DNA of 5,037 nucleotides, from positions 1-5,037 of the forward strand of contig CAKVCR010000219.1 of the NCBI GenBank assembly GCA_934725835.1. The letters run 5' to 3'. The translations under genes and the position numbers were made by a program. The notes below the pieces were generated by a model, which saw only the letters and a list, made by a program, of their open reading frames with translations, was not told the DNA's origin and searched no databases. Below are positions 1 through 5,037 of this stretch, in pieces; the first letter of the stretch is position 1, and the number at the start of each line of letters is the position of its first letter. The stretch comes from an uncultured Odoribacter sp. (lineage in GTDB: Bacteria > Bacteroidota > Bacteroidia > Bacteroidales > Marinifilaceae).

Positions 1-299
1 CTCTTGTCGTTAAAGACGGGAAGGAAATTCCGGTGAAAGAGGTCGATGTCGAGGAGGTAATCTGTTGGAAGGACAACATATTCCTGTTCAAGGATGTATG
101 TCTGGAAGAAATCATGGTGCGTCTGTCGGACTGGTATGGCTTCGGGGTGGAATATTTGAACCGCTCGGTGAAGGATGAGAAATTTTACATCAGCATCGAC
201 AAATATGGAGAAGTCGACAAGATATTGAAACTGATGTCAGAGGTGAGCGGAGTGCGTTTTGAAATCCATGACAGGATAGTCAGAGTGAGTAAAAAATAA
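1..299 (+). CDS. FecR-family anti-sigma factor, C-terminal part (5' truncated by window edge)
   Basis: This is the last 98 codons of a gene that enters from the left; the frame is open from base 3, so the in-frame GTG at 33 is an internal valine and not a start. The visible part matches the periplasmic C-terminal domain (DUF4974 type) of Bacteroidota FecR anti-sigma factors: a CWKDNIFLFKD stretch at about visible residues 21-31, then LEEIM, the LSDWYGF segment at 41-47, a K-F-x-I-S-I strand near 60-65, a helix with KILKLM, and a closing strand pair ending in SKK. Family knowledge: the protein spans the inner membrane, holds an ECF sigma factor with its cytoplasmic N-terminus, and receives a signal from the STN domain of a partner outer-membrane transporter. 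The next gene encodes exactly such a transporter. The sigma-binding, transmembrane and FecR core regions lie outside the window. The family call is firm; the cognate sigma factor is inferred. Confidence 0.9.
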   Translation, partial: LVVKDGKEIPVKEVDVEEVICWKDNIFLFKDVCLEEIMVRLSDWYGFGVEYLNRSVKDEKFYISIDKYGEVDKILKLMSEVSGVRFEIHDRIVRVSKK

Positions 300-320
300 G
301 CGGATGCTGCCAACATCCGC
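300..320 (+). repeat. Inverted repeat / RNA hairpin directly after fecR stop
   Basis: GCGGATG at 300-306 and CATCCGC at 314-320 form a perfect 7-bp inverted repeat around a 7-base loop. It begins at the first base after the fecR TAA. The sequence downstream (CTAATATAAA) has no T-run, so it is not a canonical intrinsic terminator. It could be a weak terminator, an RNA-processing site or a 3' end protector that separates fecR expression from susC. The stem is seen directly; the role is inferred. Confidence 0.5.
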
Positions 321-330
321 CTAATATAAA

Positions 331-342
331 GCCCGAAAGGGC
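331..342 (+). repeat. GAAA-tetraloop mini-hairpin in fecR-susC leader
   Basis: GCCC (331-334) and GGGC (339-342) pair perfectly around a GAAA loop, which is a GNRA tetraloop and gives a short stem unusual stability in RNA. It sits 10 bases after the first hairpin and 28 bases before the susC start. On the minus strand it is followed by TTTATATT and looks slightly terminator-like, but nothing is evidently transcribed in that direction. It may shape the 5' leader of the susC transcript. Confidence 0.4.
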
Positions 343-370
343 ACAATGTTAAATTTAAACTTACAAATGT
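343..370 (+). promoter_or_regulatory. A/T-rich leader before susC, no Shine-Dalgarno
   Basis: Only 5 of these 28 bases are G or C, and no purine-rich Shine-Dalgarno sequence precedes the ATG at 371. This is normal for Bacteroidota, where an A/U-rich unstructured leader supports initiation. The stretch contains a perfect 10-bp palindrome, TTAAATTTAA (349-358), and a loose direct repeat, ACAATGT (343-349) and ACAAATGT (363-370). TAAATTTA at 350-357 matches 5 of the 6 fixed bases of the Bacteroides -7 box TAnnTTTG, but it lies only 13 bases from the ATG and has no TTTG at the -33 distance, so I do not call a housekeeping promoter. An ECF-sigma promoter serving susC could lie here or inside the fecR 3' end; I cannot identify it. 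Confidence 0.35.
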
Positions 371-3300
371 ATGAAAGAAAAACTTGACTCGTGGAGGAGT
401 TTTGTTAAAAAAGTCCCTCTTCAAGGTTTATTATGCCTTTTTGTCTTGTGTTTGTCTTTGCCTTCGCTTGCCCAGACGGAGGTGCGCAAGGTGACAATCA
501 ATGTGAAGGATGCTTCGGTGAAAGAGGTGTTGGATGTATTGAAAAAGCACAACTATCGCCTGGTGTATTCTACAGCCGTCATTGATGCCTGTACGAAGAA
601 GGTGACGCTCGATATGAAAAAGGTGTCTGCCGGCGAAGTATTGGAGACAGCATTGAAGGGTACGGATTTGTCTTATAAGGTGGAAGGTAATGTGATTACG
701 ATTAAGAAAGTGCAGAAGGATGAGAGCATACTGGCGCAGGGATTAGTGACGGATGTATCAGGAGAACCGCTGCCCGGAGTGGCTGTCTATATTGTGGGAA
801 GTACAACCGGAACGTTGACGAATGCCACCGGACATTTCAACTTGCGAGTGCCGAAAAACAGCGCATTGCTCTTCTCTTTTGTCGGGATGGCTTCGCAGAC
901 TGTTTTTGCTGAATCCGAAAATTCCTTGAAGGTGGTGATGAAAGAGCAGTCCACCCAGATGGACGAGGTGGTGGTGACCGGCTACCAGGTGCTGAAGAAA
1001 AGAGAGTCTACCTCTTCTATCGTTTCTTTGAATGCCGAAGATGTTATCGAACCGGTGGGAACTTCGTTGGACCAGATGCTGCAGGGAAAGGTACAGGGAA
1101 TGTCTGTAATGCAGATGACCTCTACAGTCGGAGCTGCTCCGAAGATTCGTATCCGCGGTTCGTCTACAATCATCGGTAACCGCGAACCGGTATGGGTGGT
1201 GGATGGTGTTGTGCTGACTGATCCTGTGCCGCTTGATGCAACGGAGCTGAACAGTATGGATCGGGTAAACCTGATTGGTAATGCGATTTCCGGTTTGAAT
1301 CCGGAAGATATCGACCGTATCGACGTGTTGAAGGATGCTTCGGCAACAGCTCTGTACGGTTCAAAAGCAGCAAATGGTGTGATTGTGATTACGACCAAAA
1401 GGGGAAAGCAGGGAGCGCCGTCCGTGCGTTTCAGCACTTCCATGAGTTTTATGCAGCGACCGAGCTATAAGAACCAGAGGCAGATGAATTCAAAGGAGAG
1501 AATTGAGGTATCGGAAGAAATCCATAACAGAGGATTGGAATTTACCGGTTTTTCTCCCGAGGATGTCGGGTACGAAGGAGCGTTGAACCGTTTGTGGAAC
1601 GGTAAGATAACCATGGACCAGTTCAACAAGGAGGTGAAAGCGATGAAGGAGTTGAATACAGACTGGTATGACCTCTTGTTCCGCAACTCTTTCAGCCAAT
1701 CCTATACATTGTCGGTATCGGGAGGTTCAAAGCGTATGAACTACTACTTTTCAGTAGGCTACTCCAATCAGCAGGGTTCGCAGATGCAGGAGGAAGGAGA
1801 GCGCTTCAGTTTTATGTCTAATTTAGACTTTAAATTGTCCGAGCGTTTCCGGGCAGACGTAAGCCTTTCTGCAGGTGTTAACAAAATCAACCGTCCGACG
1901 GTGGACCTGAATGACTATGCCTATAATACATCTCGGGCAATCCCGGCATTTAATGCGAACGGCTCATACGCATTTTACGGTTATGAGGAGGTATCATTCC
2001 TATTGGGCGACCCCTCTTCAATCCATAATCCGGTATTGAATTACAATGTCTTGAATGAATTGGAGCATTCCGGAACGGAGCAGAGTGTGCGGGATGTTAA
2101 TGCACGTGTCAATTTGGATTATAAAATCGCATCCTGGTTGAATGCAAACGGTTTGGTGTCTTATACCACCAGTGCTGCCAATTCTGAAACCTGGTATGAT
2201 GAACGTTCCTATTATGTGAGCATTTACAGAGGGCTGCCTTACGGATATGACAGAAGCGGTTTTAATGCCGATCAGGAGTCAAATTACAGGAAGTATGTAA
2301 GTTATATTCCTTTTGGCGGTATCTTGAGAAACGGAGAGAATACGAATGATTCTTTCTTGGCTCGTTTTTCATTGAATATGAATAAAATGTTCAATGAGAT
2401 ACACAGTGTCTCCTTTTCGGCAGGTTTTGAAGCATCAAGTACTCATTACAAGGGATATGACAATGAGACATGGGGGTATTTGCCGGGACGCGGAAAGAAA
2501 TTTGTGACGCTCGAAAATCTGGTGGATTGGGAAAAGGCCTCCTCTGCGATGCAGGCTCTCAGACCGCATGTTTCTGATAATACGACTAATTCTATATCTT
2601 ATTATGGAACACTCTCTTATGGCTATCGCGGTAAGTATATAATCAGTGCGAATGTGCGTGGTGACGGTTCGAATAAGTTGGGCGAGGCTGCCCGTTTTTT
2701 ACCTCTTGGGTCACTCTCAGGACGCTGGAATGTTACAGACGAGAACTTTATGTATTCACTTTCCAAGGTGTTGTCGAATATGAGTATCCGGGCATCTTAC
2801 GGTATTCAGGCAAATGTGACCGATGCGCACAACCCCAACCTGATTATTGGATTGGGTTCGTTGCATAGTAATTCAGAAGAGTATAAGGCGACGGTGTCTC
2901 AGCTACCCAACAGGGATTTGAAATGGGAAAGGACCTATTCATTGAGTACGGGTATTGACTTCACTTTGTTTAACGGTGTGTTGTCCGGTTGTCTTGAGTA
3001 TTATCATAAAAAGAGTAAGGACCAGCTGATGACCATTGAAATCGAATCGACCAATGGAGCCAAAATGGTAACAATCAATGGTGGAGATTTGACGAATAAA
3101 GGATGGGAGTTGGGTTTCTCCTTGACTCCGGTGAGAACGCAGGATTTTGAATGGAACATCACCTTTAATACAAGCAAGAACAAAAACAGTGTTGCCAATA
3201 TTGCGGAGAGAACCGTGACTTACAATGACTACCTGAACGGTTCTATCATCAAGAACGGTTATGCGTTGAATACCTTCTACTCTTATCAATTTGCAGGTTT

Positions 3301-3988
3301 GAATTCCGATGGTCTGCCGACATTCAAAGGGACCAAGGATTATGATGAGGACGGTAATGTCATTATCTCGACCAAGGATGAGGCATTGGCCTCTGTCTTG
3401 AAATATAGCGGCAGACGGGAAGCTGATTTTGCAGGAGGTTTTTCCATGTCGTTCCGGTATAAACGTCTTTCTTTGAACACCCGCTTCTCTTTGTCTTTGG
3501 GGAACAAGATTCGTTTGAACGATTTGTATAACGGCAACAATTTGAGACTGCCTTATCCTGCCCAGAACATGAGCAGCGAGTTTGTGAACCGTTGGCAGAA
3601 ACCGGGTGATGAGAAATACACCAATATTCCACGCCTGTATGACCAATTGTTGACCATGAGCACAATGAATCCGGATAATAAAGGGACGGTTATGAATACC
3701 AATTATTTGGTGTCCGACAATTACTGGCAGATGTACAACAACAGCGATTTGCGCGTGGTATCCGGCAATTTTATGCGTTGCACGGCCATCTCCCTGTCTT
3801 ATTCGTTGTCCGAAGATATCTTGAAGAAGATGTATCTGAAGGGAGCTTCCCTCAGTCTGGGAGTTTCCAATCCGTTTGTGATTAAATCAAAGGATTTGAA
3901 GGGACGTGATCCGGAGCAGGTGAAATTGGGCTCAGGTACTATTCCTCCCCAACAGTCTTACTCTTTAATGTTAAATATAACTTTCTAA
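371..3988 (+). CDS. SusC/RagA-family TonB-dependent outer-membrane transporter with N-terminal STN signalling domain
   Basis: Complete 1205-residue protein. The start is the first ATG after an in-frame stop at 356-358 and gives a good Sec signal peptide: basic n-region (K13 K14), hydrophobic core at about 19-33, cleavage after A34 (SLA|Q). Domains in order: STN (secretin/TonB short N-terminal) at about 41-113; carboxypeptidase-regulatory-like beta-sandwich at about 121-192 (GEPLPGV at 131-137, FSFVGM at 168-173); TonB box MDEVVVTGY at 197-205; plug at about 210-346 with IRIRGSS, VVDG (276-279), LNPEDI (309-314), DVLKDASATALYG (318-330) and NGVIVITT (335-342); then the large beta-barrel, ending in the aromatic terminus LNITF expected for BAM-dependent insertion. 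Length suits STN-bearing SusC proteins. Role from family knowledge: TonB/ExbBD-energised import of an oligomeric nutrient (glycan or peptide) through a SusCD complex, with the STN domain signalling to FecR. It lies 71 bp after fecR and abuts susD. The substrate is not deducible. No frameshift or missing motif is seen. Confidence 0.97.
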   Translation: MKEKLDSWRSFVKKVPLQGLLCLFVLCLSLPSLAQTEVRKVTINVKDASVKEVLDVLKKHNYRLVYSTAVIDACTKKVTLDMKKVSAGEVLETALKGTDLSYKVEGNVITIKKVQKDESILAQGLVTDVSGEPLPGVAVYIVGSTTGTLTNATGHFNLRVPKNSALLFSFVGMASQTVFAESENSLKVVMKEQSTQMDEVVVTGYQVLKKRESTSSIVSLNAEDVIEPVGTSLDQMLQGKVQGMSVMQMTSTVGAAPKIRIRGSSTIIGNREPVWVVDGVVLTDPVPLDATELNSMDRVNLIGNAISGLNPEDIDRIDVLKDASATALYGSKAANGVIVITTKRGKQGAPSVRFSTSMSFMQRPSYKNQRQMNSKERIEVSEEIHNRGLEFTGFSPEDVGYEGALNRLWNGKITMDQFNKEVKAMKELNTDWYDLLFRNSFSQSYTLSVSGGSKRMNYYFSVGYSNQQGSQMQEEGERFSFMSNLDFKLSERFRADVSLSAGVNKINRPTVDLNDYAYNTSRAIPAFNANGSYAFYGYEEVSFLLGDPSSIHNPVLNYNVLNELEHSGTEQSVRDVNARVNLDYKIASWLNANGLVSYTTSAANSETWYDERSYYVSIYRGLPYGYDRSGFNADQESNYRKYVSYIPFGGILRNGENTNDSFLARFSLNMNKMFNEIHSVSFSAGFEASSTHYKGYDNETWGYLPGRGKKFVTLENLVDWEKASSAMQALRPHVSDNTTNSISYYGTLSYGYRGKYIISANVRGDGSNKLGEAARFLPLGSLSGRWNVTDENFMYSLSKVLSNMSIRASYGIQANVTDAHNPNLIIGLGSLHSNSEEYKATVSQLPNRDLKWERTYSLSTGIDFTLFNGVLSGCLEYYHKKSKDQLMTIEIESTNGAKMVTINGGDLTNKGWELGFSLTPVRTQDFEWNITFNTSKNKNSVANIAERTVTYNDYLNGSIIKNGYALNTFYSYQFAGLNSDGLPTFKGTKDYDEDGNVIISTKDEALASVLKYSGRREADFAGGFSMSFRYKRLSLNTRFSLSLGNKIRLNDLYNGNNLRLPYPAQNMSSEFVNRWQKPGDEKYTNIPRLYDQLLTMSTMNPDNKGTVMNTNYLVSDNYWQMYNNSDLRVVSGNFMRCTAISLSYSLSEDILKKMYLKGASLSLGVSNPFVIKSKDLKGRDPEQVKLGSGTIPPQQSYSLMLNITF

Positions 3989-5037
3989 ATGAACATGGTT
4001 ATGAAAGTAGGAAAATATTTGGTACCGTTGCTGTTTGTACTCAGTTCTTGCAGCAGTTTCTTGGATTACAAGGATAAGGACAAGGTGATTCCATCGACCT
4101 TGGATGAATATAGTGAATTGGTGTTTGGAGAGTTGATAGCCAAGTCGGCTGACAATGCCTGCTATAACATTCTGTTAATGTCGGATGATATGGGCTGTGT
4201 GGTAAAAGGCTCGGAGAGAGATGCCCGTGAAGAGTATCTGAGTTGGTATAATTGGGCCAAAGAACCTCAGATTAGACCCAATGGGGATGAGGTGATTGAC
4301 CCGGCTTGGGAATTTCTATACAACAAGATTCTGATAAGCAATATGATTGAGGAGCGGGTGAATGAATTTGAGGATGATTTGGACGGGGTGAAATATCGTC
4401 TGTTGGGAGAGGTGCAGGCCATCAGGGCTATGGCATATTGGTATTTGGTGAATATGTATGGCGAACCCTGGCGAAGCGCCGAGCAGGCACAGACTGCAAT
4501 GGGCGTGCCGGTGAATAAAGAGACGGCGATAAAAGATTATTTCTACAGCCGGGTGAGTTTGGCTACAATTTATGAATTGATGGAAACAGACCTGTTGCAT
4601 GCCCTGGACAATTTGGCAAAGGGAGAAAAGAAAAATACCATTTTCCGTCCCAATGCGGATGTCATTAATCTTTTCCTGTCGCGTATCTATCTGGAGCAAA
4701 AGCGTTATGACGATGTGATTACCGTTTGTAACAATTTGTTGAAGGAGACATCCAAGAGTGTAATGACCTATGAGCGTTTGAAGAAAAATAGTTCTGAGTG
4801 GGAGTATAAGTATCCGATTATTTCACGGGATGGTGGCAATCTACTGTTTACTTGGTGGGGACGTAATGCTATCGCCGGATTTACAGTTTCCGGTTATAGC
4901 GTAGGAAGATATTGTGTGGCGCCGGATTTAAGGGAATTGGCAAAGCAGAACCCGGATGACATTCGCGGAAAGAGCTATACCTTCTGGAATTATGACGGGA
5001 CGGAGGTGCATAAGTTTGAGGCCAGTTACTCCAACTG
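3989..5037 (+). CDS. SusD/RagB-family surface lipoprotein (3' truncated by window edge)
   Basis: Open from the ATG at 3989, immediately after the susC stop, to the window end: 349 codons plus 2 bases, against roughly 500-650 residues for the family. In-frame ATGs at 3995 and 4001 are alternative starts; the one at 4001 (MKVGKYLVP) gives the most typical lipoprotein n-region, with a 12-bp gap after susC. The signal peptide ends in a lipobox LSSC with the lipidated Cys at 21, followed by SSFLDYKDKDK. Family hallmarks: W107 and NKILISNMI (112-120); the conserved helix GEVQAIRAMAYWYLVNMYG (140-158) followed by EPW; and the TPR-like segment RPNADVINLFLSRIYLE (220-236) with KRYDDV after it. Role from family knowledge: lipid-anchored lid over the SusC barrel that captures substrate at the cell surface. 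It is very likely co-transcribed with susC. The C-terminal half of the fold is outside the window, so the SusD subfamily and ligand cannot be settled. Confidence 0.95.
   Translation, partial: MNMVMKVGKYLVPLLFVLSSCSSFLDYKDKDKVIPSTLDEYSELVFGELIAKSADNACYNILLMSDDMGCVVKGSERDAREEYLSWYNWAKEPQIRPNGDEVIDPAWEFLYNKILISNMIEERVNEFEDDLDGVKYRLLGEVQAIRAMAYWYLVNMYGEPWRSAEQAQTAMGVPVNKETAIKDYFYSRVSLATIYELMETDLLHALDNLAKGEKKNTIFRPNADVINLFLSRIYLEQKRYDDVITVCNNLLKETSKSVMTYERLKKNSSEWEYKYPIISRDGGNLLFTWWGRNAIAGFTVSGYSVGRYCVAPDLRELAKQNPDDIRGKSYTFWNYDGTEVHKFEASYSN

Noticed and set aside
33..299. Stand-alone 88-residue small protein starting at GTG 33
   Set aside because: The same frame is open back to base 3 and the upstream codons continue the FecR domain sequence, so this is the tail of a longer gene.
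325..344. Intrinsic terminator on the minus strand (GCCCTTTCGGGC followed by TTTATATT)
   Set aside because: The stem is only 4 bp, the T-run is broken, and no minus-strand gene ends here.
350..357. Housekeeping Bacteroides -7 promoter box (TAAATTTA against TAnnTTTG)
   Set aside because: The last base mismatches, there is no TTTG at the -33 distance, and it would leave a leader of only a few bases before the susC ATG.
434..451. Lipobox in the SusC signal peptide (Cys22 or Cys27)
   Set aside because: The residue before each Cys is Leu, which does not fit a lipobox, and a clean signal peptidase I site (SLA|Q) follows. SusC proteins are barrels, not lipoproteins.
982..1443. 153-codon open frame on the minus strand
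   Set aside because: It is antisense to the SusC plug domain, whose motifs on the + strand are unmistakable; an antisense shadow.
2939..3646. 235-codon open frame on the minus strand
   Set aside because: It lies wholly inside the well-supported susC barrel on the opposite strand. Its translation shows no recognisable domain, and the overlapping + frame carries clear family motifs.
4316..4699. 127-codon open frame on the minus strand
   Set aside because: It is antisense to the conserved SusD helices (GEVQAIRAMAYWYLV and RPNADVINLF regions). Its Cys/His/Ile-rich translation resembles no family I know.
1..5037. CRISPR array, insertion sequence, tRNA or phage element
   Set aside because: No regularly spaced repeats, terminal inverted repeats with a transposase, tRNA-like cloverleaf or phage gene is seen; the three genes and one short gap account for the whole window.

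Overview
The window looks like chromosomal DNA from a gut-type Bacteroidota (Bacteroides/Parabacteroides-like). This rests on the protein families present (a DUF4974-type FecR anti-sigma factor, a SusC/RagA TonB-dependent transporter and a SusD/RagB lipoprotein), on their order, and on start sites without a Shine-Dalgarno sequence. All genes read on the + strand, and no credible minus-strand gene is visible.

Layout: bases 1-299 hold the 3' end of a fecR-like anti-sigma gene that enters from the left edge. Bases 300-370 are a short intergenic stretch with two compact hairpins followed by an A/T-rich leader. Bases 371-3988 encode a complete 1205-residue SusC-like outer-membrane transporter that carries an extra N-terminal STN signalling domain. 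A SusD-like surface lipoprotein gene begins at 3989, directly after the susC stop codon, and runs off the right edge after 349 residues.

How the parts probably work together: the SusC barrel and its SusD lid form an outer-membrane nutrient importer powered by TonB. The STN domain in the periplasm is the expected contact for the FecR C-terminal domain, so substrate engagement would release an ECF sigma factor, presumably encoded just left of the window, which then activates susC and susD. This is a trans-envelope, cell-surface-signalling nutrient locus of a known type. No degradative enzyme lies in the window, so the substrate cannot be read from it.

I see no undescribed system here. The observations most worth checking are a 69-residue ungapped fold-level alignment between the FecR C-terminus and the SusC STN domain next door, the two hairpins between regulator and transporter, and the zero-gap in-frame susC-susD junction.
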